From: Aliiroseovarius sp. F20344 | GTDB taxonomy: Bacteria > Pseudomonadota > Alphaproteobacteria > Rhodobacterales > Rhodobacteraceae | Reading direction: 5' to 3' | DNA length: 64,000 nt | Assembly (NCBI RefSeq): GCF_023016155.1 | Contig: NZ_JALKBG010000008.1 | Span: 188,501 to 252,500 of the forward strand | Shown: piece by piece, positions 17,492-25,577 of the stretch | Position numbering within the stretch: position 1 is the stretch's first letter | How the letters are laid out: every line of letters begins with the position of its first letter | The notes under the pieces: generated by a model | Databases searched by the model: none | What the model was told of the DNA's origin: nothing | The model's input: only the letters and a program-made list of their open reading frames with translations | Made by a program: the position numbers and the translations under genes

Positions 17492-19038
17492 TTGCGGCCA
17501 CCTTGTACGATGCGATCAAGGATCATGGCGCAGAACAAGATCGAGAAACCAGCGAGGATACCCTGACCGACATTGGCATATTGCAGAGCTTCTAAGACAT
17601 CTTCACCCAACCCCTTGGCACCAATCAACGAGGCGACGACGACCATTGCCAACGACAGCATGATGGTCTGGTTGATGCCTGCGCGGATTGAAGGGCTGGC
17701 CAAAGGCAGATCGACCTTGGTCAATAGATACCATTTGTTGGCACCAAAGCTGATCGCCGCTTCGCGCACGCTTTCAGGCACGCCGCGCAGGCCCAGCACC
17801 GTCAAACGCACGACTGGGGTGCCGCCGAAGATCATGGTTACCACAACCGCAGCCGGTTTGCCGACGCCAAAAAACGCGATCACGGGCACCATGAAGACGA
17901 AGGCGGGCATGGTTTGCATGAAGTCCATGATTGGCTGAATGAAGCTGTAAAACCGCGGACGGCGCGCGGCGAACATGCCCAATGGAATGCCGATCACAAT
18001 CGACAGGCAAGCCGCAGTGCCCAGCAGTGCCAGCGTCGTCATTGCCGCCTCCCAAAAGCCCAGAAGGCCCATGTAAGCCAGGAAAGCGCCAGAATAGATG
18101 GCCGTGCGAATGCCTGCGGTGAGCCATGTCAACAACACGATTAGGCTGGCGATCACGATCCAGGGGGTCTGAACAAGTATGACCTCAAGCGCATCAAGAA
18201 GCGCACGAATGCCGAACGTCAGGCCATCAAAGAAAGCTTCAGAATTGCGAACGCACCAAGCGATAAATTCCTCCACCCAAGATATGCTGGTCAAGCGAAT
18301 GTCAGGATCAGTAGGGAAGTGGCTAAGCAGTGAGAAGCGACCCGGGAAGCTATAGTGAAGCATGGCGGCCGCCACGATCAACAACATGAAGATCGCACTG
18401 AACACGATATGGGTAACCGGCATGGCCGAGCGAACCGAGCGATCAGACAGCCAATCAGAGAACCTTGCCTCAAGCGCCCAATTGGCGACCAGCGACTGTG
18501 CGGTCTTGGCGATCAGTAGAATGACGATACCGGTCAGAACAATCATGGGGCCTTCGGCAGCCAGTGCTTCGGCCTCGGCGCGGATACCGCCGATGTTTTC
18601 TTCCAGTGACTCAACGGTGCGGCGATAAACGTCAATCTTTTCGGAATTGCTTTCAATGGCTGCCGCAAGTTGCTCGCGGCGCAGTTCAAGAGTGCCTTCG
18701 ATCGAGGCAATGCGGGCCATGGCATCCGCCGCCAGATCGCCAAAAAGACCACGGGCTATTTGCACAAATGCAATGGTTTCAAGGATCAGGAATGGCAGGG
18801 CCCAAGACCATAACCCGCGTGCGCCGAACCAAATTGGGCCAAATAGGCCAGCCATTAGGTTGAATGTGGCGGTAAACCGGGATGACGCGCCGATCTTGTC
18901 AAAATTACGGATGTAATAGTCTGGGCTGGTGCGAACGAAGGCCCGGATGTTCTCGCGTCGCTCTTCTGCATATGCGAGCGCTGCTTCGCTTTCGGTATCT
19001 TCTAAGGGGTTAACGCCCAATTCTTCAAGCTCACTCAT
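17488..19038 (-). CDS. ProW-type ABC permease with long N-terminal extension
   Basis: 516 residues. The C-terminal 240 residues are a binding-protein-dependent permease of the betaine/proline/choline type, with the EAA loop in RGVPESVREAAISFGANKW. The first half is extra: a cytosolic start, hydrophobic segments at about 58-100, a predicted coiled coil at about 105-160 (RREQLAAAIESNSEKIDVYR) and further helices at about 163-185 and 205-228. Betaine-type ProW proteins are normally 280-350 residues. Long versions occur in some Roseobacter betaine/TMAO importers. The gene overlaps both the ATPase gene before it and the hydrolase gene after it by ATGA. Confidence 0.85.
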   Translation of the reverse strand: MSELEELGVNPLEDTESEAALAYAEERRENIRAFVRTSPDYYIRNFDKIGASSRFTATFNLMAGLFGPIWFGARGLWSWALPFLILETIAFVQIARGLFGDLAADAMARIASIEGTLELRREQLAAAIESNSEKIDVYRRTVESLEENIGGIRAEAEALAAEGPMIVLTGIVILLIAKTAQSLVANWALEARFSDWLSDRSVRSAMPVTHIVFSAIFMLLIVAAAMLHYSFPGRFSLLSHFPTDPDIRLTSISWVEEFIAWCVRNSEAFFDGLTFGIRALLDALEVILVQTPWIVIASLIVLLTWLTAGIRTAIYSGAFLAYMGLLGFWEAAMTTLALLGTAACLSIVIGIPLGMFAARRPRFYSFIQPIMDFMQTMPAFVFMVPVIAFFGVGKPAAVVVTMIFGGTPVVRLTVLGLRGVPESVREAAISFGANKWYLLTKVDLPLASPSIRAGINQTIMLSLAMVVVASLIGAKGLGEDVLEALQYANVGQGILAGFSILFCAMILDRIVQGGRK

Positions 19039-20099
19039 GATACTTCTGTCCCTTCGATCACGGTGCGCAATAGATCAGCGCGGGTGATAGCCCCCAGGTC
19101 GTTCCCGTCCGACTGAACAATGATCGGCTTTTCATCGTCGATTGCCATGTTGATAAGATTGCTCAGGGTTTCGCTTTCACCTACCCGCGGCGCGTCGGCA
19201 GCGATCGGGCCGTTCTGGGTGATATAGGTATCGAGAGGCTGCATGACGGCATGGGCATGCACGACTTTCAGGCGCGATATGCCTGCTACAAAATCGGCCA
19301 CATAGTCGTCTGCCGGATGCATAACAATGTCTTCTGCTGTGCCCATCTGCACCATCTTGCCGTCGCGCATGATGGCGATCCGGTCGCCGATACGTACTGC
19401 TTCATCAAGATCGTGGGTGATGAAGATCGTGGTTTTCTTCAGGATTTTGGACAGGCGGATGAACTCGTCTTGAAGTTGGCGGCGGATCAACGGGTCGAGC
19501 GCCGAAAAAGGCTCGTCCATCAACAACACATCAGGGTTGGCAGCCAGAGCGCGGGCAAGGCCGACGCGCTGTTGCATGCCCCCTGAGAGTTCATGGGCAA
19601 ACTTTGAACCCCAAGCGCCAAGTTCGACAATATCAAGTATTGCCGCGGCCTGTCGCATACGTTCATTCTTGGCAACTTGGCGAATTTCCAAAGGCATCGC
19701 GACGTTGTCCAGAACCGATCGGTGCGGCATCAGAGCGAAGTTCTGAAACACCATGCCAATCTTGCGGTTGCGGAAGGCCTGAAGTTCGCTTGGACCAAGC
19801 GCCATGACGTCGGTCCCTTCGATTTCGATTTTGCCTGCAGTGGGTTCCAGCAGACGATTGAAATGACGTACCAGCGTGGATTTGCCACTGCCAGAAAGGC
19901 CCATGATGCAAAAAATCTCACCACGGTTGACCGATAGGCTGACATCGGCAACGCCAACGACAGCGCCCATTTCTGCAAGAACGTCTGCCTTACTCAGGCC
20001 CCGGTCACGGATCGCCTGCAATGCGGCTTCGGGCTTGTGCCCAAAAATTTTCCAGACATTGGAAATTTCCACAACGGTTTCAGGGGTCATGCGCGTCAT
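19035..20099 (-). CDS. ProV-type ABC ATPase (betaine/ectoine-class importer)
   Basis: 354 residues from ATG 20099; ATG 20090 is possible. An in-frame TTG at 20168 is rejected because a perfect hairpin (20127-20154) would fall inside the coding part. Motifs: Walker A GLSGSGKST, signature LSGGMQQRVGLA, Walker B VLLMDEPFSALDP, and a C-terminal CBS-like tail (about 285-350) as in ProV/OpuAA, where it senses ionic strength. It powers the permease encoded next (ATGA overlap). Substrate is a quaternary amine, ectoine or related solute by family. Confidence 0.9.
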   Translation of the reverse strand: MTRMTPETVVEISNVWKIFGHKPEAALQAIRDRGLSKADVLAEMGAVVGVADVSLSVNRGEIFCIMGLSGSGKSTLVRHFNRLLEPTAGKIEIEGTDVMALGPSELQAFRNRKIGMVFQNFALMPHRSVLDNVAMPLEIRQVAKNERMRQAAAILDIVELGAWGSKFAHELSGGMQQRVGLARALAANPDVLLMDEPFSALDPLIRRQLQDEFIRLSKILKKTTIFITHDLDEAVRIGDRIAIMRDGKMVQMGTAEDIVMHPADDYVADFVAGISRLKVVHAHAVMQPLDTYITQNGPIAADAPRVGESETLSNLINMAIDDEKPIIVQSDGNDLGAITRADLLRTVIEGTEVS

Positions 20100-20126
20100 C
20101 CCGGTATTTTCTGATTGGATGGAGTG

Positions 20127-20154
20127 GCCGACACCAAAGGGTTCTGGTGTCGGC
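20127..20154 (-). promoter_or_regulatory. Perfect hairpin between binding-protein and ATPase genes
   Basis: GCCGACACCA (20127-20136) and TGGTGTCGGC (20145-20154) are exact reverse complements: a 10-bp stem with an 8-base loop. On the transcribed (minus) strand it lies about 23 bases after the binding-protein stop and has no T-run behind it, so it is more likely an RNA-stabilising or attenuating element than a full terminator. Confidence 0.75.
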
Positions 20155-20176
20155 AGTCTTTTCAGCAATTATGGGA

Positions 20177-21142
20177 TCAGAGCCCCAGCCATGCGTCTAC
20201 GCGATCTGGGTTCGCTTCAACCCACTCGCGCGCAACTTCTGCTGGGTCACGGCCCTTGCCGCTGATTTCAAAAGCGAAGCCCGAAACGTCGTCAGCCGTC
20301 AGCGAGAAATTCGCAAAGAACTCGGCAATTGCTGGCGAGCGGCTTTCCAACGAATTCGACCAAGCGATCTGCACGTTCTTCAATGCGTCTTTCGAGGCAA
20401 CCATGGACTTGTCATACCAATCGGCATCATCGGATGGCTGCACCATGACATATTTTGCCGGATCATACGCCGGTTCGCTCAGCATTTTGACGTCGAACAT
20501 GAACCAAACAGCATGCGGCTTGTAGCAATAGAAGGCATAGCCTTCACCCTTGGCGATGCTGTCTTTGATGCGTGCGGTCTTGACGCTTTCTTCGGCGCGG
20601 ACGGGTTCAATGAAATCAAGTAGGCCGTAGTCGCGGGTTTTAACTTCGTTGACGTTGGCCGAAGCCCAACCCGGAGCACCAATCCACATCTCACCTTTGC
20701 CGTTCCCGTCGCTGTCCATCAAAGCAGCCACGTCTGGGCGGCCCAGGTCGGCAATATCGGTAATGTTGTTGGCTTCGCCAAAGTCCTGCGACACGCAGAA
20801 ACCCTGATTGCCTTCGTATGGGTTCGAAGACAGAGTCACAGTGCCCGCTTCATCGACGTATTTCTTAGTAAAGCTTTCCTGGTTCGGCAGCCAAACATCG
20901 GGGTGCACGTCAATGTCGCCCTTGCCCTGATCCATGGCTTGGAAAATCGTAGCATTGTTGCCGGGTACATATTCAACTGTACCGCCCACGCGCATTTCGA
21001 CAACTGCGCCCAGAAGGTGAGCAATGGCCTGTGCGCCAGTCCAAGACGGCACACCAATTTTAACCTCTTCTGCCGCCAAAACGGGCATCGCAAAGACGCT
21101 CACTGCTGCGGCTAGGCCAAGTGATTTCAGGTTGGTTTTCAT
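20177..21142 (-). CDS. ProX/OpuAC-type periplasmic binding protein
   Basis: 321 residues from ATG 21142, preceded by GAGGAG; an open frame upstream to 21337 has no ribosome site and no signal-like start. A signal peptide is evident (KSLGLAAAVSVFAMPVLA, cleavage before EEVKIG). The mature chain starts KIGVPSWTGAQAIAHLL, and has GKGDIDVHPDVW and several conserved Trp/Tyr typical of quaternary-amine binding proteins that use an aromatic cage. First gene of the proX-proV-proW-hydrolase operon, divergent from a LysR gene 270 bases away. Candidates are glycine betaine, TMAO, choline derivatives or ectoine. Confidence 0.88.
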   Translation of the reverse strand: MKTNLKSLGLAAAVSVFAMPVLAAEEVKIGVPSWTGAQAIAHLLGAVVEMRVGGTVEYVPGNNATIFQAMDQGKGDIDVHPDVWLPNQESFTKKYVDEAGTVTLSSNPYEGNQGFCVSQDFGEANNITDIADLGRPDVAALMDSDGNGKGEMWIGAPGWASANVNEVKTRDYGLLDFIEPVRAEESVKTARIKDSIAKGEGYAFYCYKPHAVWFMFDVKMLSEPAYDPAKYVMVQPSDDADWYDKSMVASKDALKNVQIAWSNSLESRSPAIAEFFANFSLTADDVSGFAFEISGKGRDPAEVAREWVEANPDRVDAWLGL

Positions 21143-21412
21143 CGTAGTCTCCTCTGTTGAGATACGCCTTTTTTTTGGCGCTGTTTTTTTAGTTTTTATA
21201 GGTTCCAGCCAATGCGGGGATCTTGTGTTGAGTTGACGAAAGCGCCGCAAATGTGGACCGGGGGCTGTTCGCGGACAGCCAGCCGGGCATTGTAAAAAGT
21301 CTAAACCGCGAAGTTTTAAGAGCGCCAATTCGAACATTTCATCAAACTATTCGTTTTATGCATAGAATCCTTTATGGTCAGATGCACCGCTTAGAACAGG
21401 TTTCAGCAAGAC

Positions 21413-22297
21413 ATGGATTTAAACTGGATACGTGATTTCGAGTGCTTAGCCCGAACTTTGAATTTCACCCGAGCCTCTAACGAACGAAACATTACGCAAT
21501 CGGCTTTCAGTCGCAGAATCAAGGCGTTAGAAAGCTGGGTCGGTTTACCGTTGGTCAACCGAGCGACCTATCCAGTACAGCTAACCGAAGCTGGCCAACA
21601 ATTCTTACCGGTAGCACTCGAGGCGATTTCGCAGCTGTCTGAATCGCGACAATCGCTACGCGATGCTGATCGCGGAGATAGCCGGTTTATTAGATTTTCG
21701 GTGCTGCACACGATTTCGGTCAACTACCTGGCCGGCCGAATTGAAGAACTGCAAGGTCAAATTCCCGACCTAAGAACCCGCGTTGTGTCTGATTCCCTAA
21801 GCACCTGTTGCGAACTTTTGGTGGAAGGCGCTGTAGACGTGATGCTGTGTTACTACCATCATTCGGTCTCGCCGATGATTGACGAGTCTTCGTTTGAACG
21901 AAAGGATTTGCTGACGGATCGGTTGATGCCTGTGGCGGCTACCGAGGCTGCACGGGCACTTGGCTGGAATCTTGATGTGCTGGACGGCCCGCCGATCCCC
22001 TATCTGGCCTACGAGCGGTCGTCTTTCTTGGGCATGGTTGTCGAAAACATCATGGGGCGGCGGCCTTTGAACATCGAAACGATCTATGTCGACAGTCTGG
22101 TCGAAACGATCAAACGGCGACTTGTGACCGGAAGCGGATTTGCTTGGATGCCAGAAACGGCCATTGCAGCTGAGCTTGCCGAAGGTGTGCTCGTGCCAAT
22201 TGGGAATGAAAACTGGCGCACAAATCTGACAATTTCTGCGCTGTCCAATCCTGCAGCATTCGACACGACTTCGCGCAGACTTTGGGATTCTCTATGA
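21413..22297 (+). CDS. LysR-family transcriptional regulator
   Basis: 294 residues. N-terminal winged helix-turn-helix at about 3-60 (DFECLARTLNFTRASNERN then SAFSRRIKALE), followed by a LysR effector domain. It is divergent from the proX-type operon with 270 bases between starts, so it is the likely regulator of that importer. Its stop is only four bases from the stop of the convergent ridA gene. Confidence 0.88.
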   Translation: MDLNWIRDFECLARTLNFTRASNERNITQSAFSRRIKALESWVGLPLVNRATYPVQLTEAGQQFLPVALEAISQLSESRQSLRDADRGDSRFIRFSVLHTISVNYLAGRIEELQGQIPDLRTRVVSDSLSTCCELLVEGAVDVMLCYYHHSVSPMIDESSFERKDLLTDRLMPVAATEAARALGWNLDVLDGPPIPYLAYERSSFLGMVVENIMGRRPLNIETIYVDSLVETIKRRLVTGSGFAWMPETAIAAELAEGVLVPIGNENWRTNLTISALSNPAAFDTTSRRLWDSL

Positions 22298-22301
22298 CGC
22301 G

Positions 22302-22649
22302 TTAGCGCGCTGCAGTGATTATGATCTCAACTTTCAGTTCAGGCCGGGCCAAAGCCGCCTCACCACAAGCGCGTGCGGGCTCTGTACCTAGAACAACCCA
22401 ATCGTCCCAAACAGCGTTCATATCAGCGAAGTCATCCATCGAAGACAACCAGATAATCGCCTGAAGGATCTTGGTCTTGTCAGAGCCCGCTTCAGCCAAA
22501 AGACTTTCGATCTTTGCCAATGTTTGCCGCGTCTGATCTGCCACACTGGCACCAGCCTCGCCCACTTGGCCGCAGAGATAAATGGTTTCACCATGGATGA
22601 CGATCCGGCTCATCCGACCAGTACTGTGCATTCTTTCGATCTGGGTCAT
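22302..22649 (-). CDS. RidA-family (YjgF/YER057c/UK114) enamine/imine deaminase
   Basis: 115 residues, normal RidA length. The signature segment PARACGEAALARPELKVEI holds the conserved Arg that contacts the substrate carboxylate and the late Glu. RidA proteins hydrolyse reactive 2-aminoacrylate and related imines set free by PLP enzymes. It is the third gene of an operon after a CuyA/DcyD-like PLP lyase and a racemase; such lyases release aminoacrylate, so the pairing makes biochemical sense. Cytosolic. Confidence 0.85.
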   Translation of the reverse strand: MTQIERMHSTGRMSRIVIHGETIYLCGQVGEAGASVADQTRQTLAKIESLLAEAGSDKTKILQAIIWLSSMDDFADMNAVWDDWVVLGTEPARACGEAALARPELKVEIIITAAR

Positions 22650-22712
22650 TGGATATCCTTCGTTGAATATTGGGTCAGGCCGTATTGTTCAGATAGAGAC
22701 AGGAAGTCGCGA

Positions 22713-23420
22713 TCAATCAGCGGCATCCATCTGAGCGGTTTCGACAATTGCCTGCGTCAGCAAATCAATCGTGTCTACAACATGCGCTTCTGGTGAAACG
22801 CTGTCAGCGATGAGCGAAAACTCGGAACAGGCGACGAATTGCAGTTTAGCGCCGGACTTCAGCAGTTCTTCAGAGGCCGCATGCAACGCGGCGCGTGAGG
22901 TTGCGCCGGGACCTTCCGCTTTAATAGAGCGGATTGCATCCAGCATGGGTTCATCCCGCTTGGGCCAAACAACAGACACACCGCGTGCTGTTAGAGCTGT
23001 TTCAAACAACCGGGTGTGTCGCACAGCAGGCGAAGCCAACATGCCAACACATCCCCCCGCTCCAAGAGTTTTAACGGCGTACTCCGCGGCCAGATCAACC
23101 ATGTTCAAAAGCGGAATATCGACGGCCTCGGTGATCGCGTTCGCATAGTGGTGTGCGGTGTTGCAGGGCATCGCCAAAGCCACGGCCCCGGCCGCCTGAA
23201 GCCGCCGCGCCATCGCTGCCAATGTCGGACCCGGATCTGTGCCATTACCTTCGATCAAATGGGCAATCCGCGACGGAACCTGTGGGTTCATATCGATGAG
23301 CAGGGGAATATGATCGCTGTCATCGCGCGCTGGCACGGCCTCGATCAGCTTGCGCTGAAGGAGGAGCGTGGCCTCGGGGCCCATACCACCAAGAACCCCG
23401 ATTGTACGCAGATCTGCCAT
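22713..23420 (-). CDS. Aspartate/glutamate racemase family protein
   Basis: 235 residues. GVLGGMGPEAT opens the chain; the two catalytic cysteines of cofactor-independent racemases are present in MPCNTAHHY (about residue 83) and FVACSEFSLI (about 198). Members racemise Asp, Glu or related amino acids. The start lies 3 bases after the stop of the CuyA-like gene, and ridA follows 63 bases downstream. In this context it may interconvert enantiomers of the amino acid that the lyase uses (cysteate, cysteine); that is inference. Confidence 0.85.
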   Translation of the reverse strand: MADLRTIGVLGGMGPEATLLLQRKLIEAVPARDDSDHIPLLIDMNPQVPSRIAHLIEGNGTDPGPTLAAMARRLQAAGAVALAMPCNTAHHYANAITEAVDIPLLNMVDLAAEYAVKTLGAGGCVGMLASPAVRHTRLFETALTARGVSVVWPKRDEPMLDAIRSIKAEGPGATSRAALHAASEELLKSGAKLQFVACSEFSLIADSVSPEAHVVDTIDLLTQAIVETAQMDAAD

Positions 23421-23423
23421 AGA

Positions 23424-24437
23424 TCAGACATTCACCCAGCGGATGCTGTTGTCAAATGCGAAATCATAGCCGCCCAATGCCGCCGCGCCGCCTGTGTGCA
23501 GGAAAACCACACGCTGATCTTTGAACTCGCCCTTGCGTGCCAGATCAATTAGTCCCGCAGCACCTTTGGCAGAGTAACAGGGGTCCAGAAGGATACCTTC
23601 GAGTTCAGCGAACATGCGGATCGCCTCGATCCCGCTTTCGGTTGGCAGGCCATAACCTTCACCAACATAGTCAGTATTGGCCATCACATCTTCGCGCTTA
23701 ACCACGCCCGGACAGCCCAGCTTTTCCGCGGTCTTGCAGGCCAGATCATATACCATTTGCTCTTGCTTCGGCTGCGGTGCGCGCGTGCCGATGCCCAGAA
23801 CAGGCACCAACGAATTCATGGCGCACATACCGGTGACAAGACCGGCCTGCGTGCCGGATGAACCGGTGGCATGCACCAGCCGGTCGATCCGCAATGCCGC
23901 GTCATTCGCTTGCGACAACAGTTCGAAGGCCGCATTTACATAGCCAAGCGCGCCGGTCGGGTTGGATCCGCCACCGGGTATGACATATACATTGCGCCCC
24001 TCAGCACGAAACTTCTCGGCGGCCTTTTCCATTTCGGACACCATGTCATGGCCACCAGGGAATTTCTCGGTGGTCGCGCCGTGCAGGTGATCAAGCAGGA
24101 CGTTGCCGTTGGTGTTGTAGTTGCCATCCTGATAACCGGTGCGGTCTTCCAGCAGGATATGACAATCAACCCCCAGCTTGGCAGCAAATGCTGCAGTCTG
24201 GCGGCCATGGTTGGTCTGGGTTGCGCCCTGCGTCATGACCATATCGGCACCTTGTGCCTCGGCTTCTGCCATCAGGAACTCAAGTTTTCGGGTCTTGTTG
24301 CCGCCCGTCGAAATGCCGGTGCAATCGTCGCGCTTGATCCAGATCTCGCATCCCAACTCTTTGGACAGTCGCTTCATTGGTTCCAGCGGTGTGGGCAAGT
24401 GGGCAAGGTGTAGACGGGGAAAGCGGGCAAGATGCAT
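23424..24437 (-). CDS. cuyA: L-cysteate sulfo-lyase / D-cysteine desulfhydrase family (CuyA-like)
   Basis: 337 residues, PLP fold-type II (ACC deaminase/DcyD family). The PLP Lys lies in [28 protein letters not shown] and [12 protein letters not shown] bind phosphate and substrate. The N-terminus [20 protein letters not shown] and the overall chain resemble CuyA of Ruegeria pomeroyi, which cleaves L-cysteate to pyruvate, ammonia and sulfite; related enzymes release sulfide from D-cysteine. First gene of an operon with a racemase (3-base gap) and ridA. A LysR gene diverges from it as in known cuyA loci. A sulfite exporter or other sulfonate genes are not next to it, so a desulfhydrase role remains open. 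Confidence 0.78.
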   Translation of the reverse strand: MHLARFPRLHLAHLPTPLEPMKRLSKELGCEIWIKRDDCTGISTGGNKTRKLEFLMAEAEAQGADMVMTQGATQTNHGRQTAAFAAKLGVDCHILLEDRTGYQDGNYNTNGNVLLDHLHGATTEKFPGGHDMVSEMEKAAEKFRAEGRNVYVIPGGGSNPTGALGYVNAAFELLSQANDAALRIDRLVHATGSSGTQAGLVTGMCAMNSLVPVLGIGTRAPQPKQEQMVYDLACKTAEKLGCPGVVKREDVMANTDYVGEGYGLPTESGIEAIRMFAELEGILLDPCYSAKGAAGLIDLARKGEFKDQRVVFLHTGGAAALGGYDFAFDNSIRWVNV

Positions 24438-24558
24438 GGGAGGCTCCTAATTCTGGTTTCAATCAACTTATCTGCGGTAAAAGGTGTATCCTAATGCAAA
24501 ATCCGACCATTATATTGCGGAAATTGCAAGTTATCGCTGATTGCGCTATCGGTGTTAC

Positions 24559-25461
24559 ATGCGACTTGAATGGATAGATGATATTCTAGCGGTTCTAGAT
24601 GGCGGTTCGCTGGCGCGGGCAGCCGAGAAACGGCTGCTGACGCAATCGGCATTTACGCGCCGGGTTCGGATTATTGAAGACAGTATAGGTGCGACCCTGT
24701 TTGATCGCCGACGCAAACCGATCACCCTAATGCCCGGGGTTCGAGCGCTTGAGCCCGATTTACGTGACTTAAGTGCGCGGTTGCACAAGTTGCGTCATTC
24801 CATGAAGACCGCCAGCGACCAGACTGCGAAGTCACTGGGCTTTGTCTGTCAGCATGCACTGACGACTTCGGTATCTCCGCAAGTTGTTCTGGCCTTGAGT
24901 GAAGCTGGTCAGACCTCGACACGGGTGCGTTCGGGAAATCAGGATGAATGTCTGATGCATCTCATCTCGAAAGAGGTCGATTTTGCAATCATGTACGCAC
25001 TTTCTGACGATGATACACACGACCCCGGAAAAGCCTTCGAAACCGTGACGCTTGGGACAGATACATTAATCCCGGTCGCGACGCCCAATGGCCGAGACAC
25101 TGTCGACTTGATGCTTCTTCCTACAATCAGCTATCCATCCGAGGTTTTCCTTGGACAGGTCTTCGCCCGAAAGATCAGTCCGCGTCTGCCTGAAGGCACT
25201 ACTGTGTCGGTGATCGCGGAAACTGCCCTGACGTTGGCGATGCTGCAACTGGCGCTGACGGGCATTGGCATAGCGTGGTTGCCTCAATCTTTGGTTCAAG
25301 ACCACCTGTCAAATGGCCGGCTGGTGCGGCTTGACGATGTATTACCTTCGCAAACTTTGGTCATCCGCATGGTGCGCCTCTCGGAAGCCCAACCCGATCA
25401 TGCTGAAAAGGTGTGGCAGCATCTCACCGACCAATTCCAGTTGCTCACCAAGCGTGAGTAA
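24559..25461 (+). CDS. LysR-family transcriptional regulator (CuyR-like position)
   Basis: 300 residues from ATG 24559; an in-frame TTG at 24541 is less likely. DNA-binding helix-turn-helix at about 2-60 (ILAVLDGGSLARAAEKRLL then SAFTRRVRIIE), then a regulatory domain. It is divergent from the CuyA-like gene with about 120 bases between the two starts, the arrangement expected for its regulator. The intervening DNA is AT-rich. Confidence 0.86.
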   Translation: MRLEWIDDILAVLDGGSLARAAEKRLLTQSAFTRRVRIIEDSIGATLFDRRRKPITLMPGVRALEPDLRDLSARLHKLRHSMKTASDQTAKSLGFVCQHALTTSVSPQVVLALSEAGQTSTRVRSGNQDECLMHLISKEVDFAIMYALSDDDTHDPGKAFETVTLGTDTLIPVATPNGRDTVDLMLLPTISYPSEVFLGQVFARKISPRLPEGTTVSVIAETALTLAMLQLALTGIGIAWLPQSLVQDHLSNGRLVRLDDVLPSQTLVIRMVRLSEAQPDHAEKVWQHLTDQFQLLTKRE

Positions 25462-25577
25462 CTCCGTGATGAAGATCGCAGAAGGCGTGACCGTCATCAA
25501 AGTGCTGGTGGCCGCCGACATCGTGGAAATCCTGGGCTCAAGAGGCGCTATGTCAAGCACAGGCTTGTGTTGATTGA

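Noticed and set aside
20100-20168. TTG at 20168 as start of the ProV-type gene
   Set aside because: It would put the perfect hairpin 20127-20154 inside the gene and add residues with no family match.
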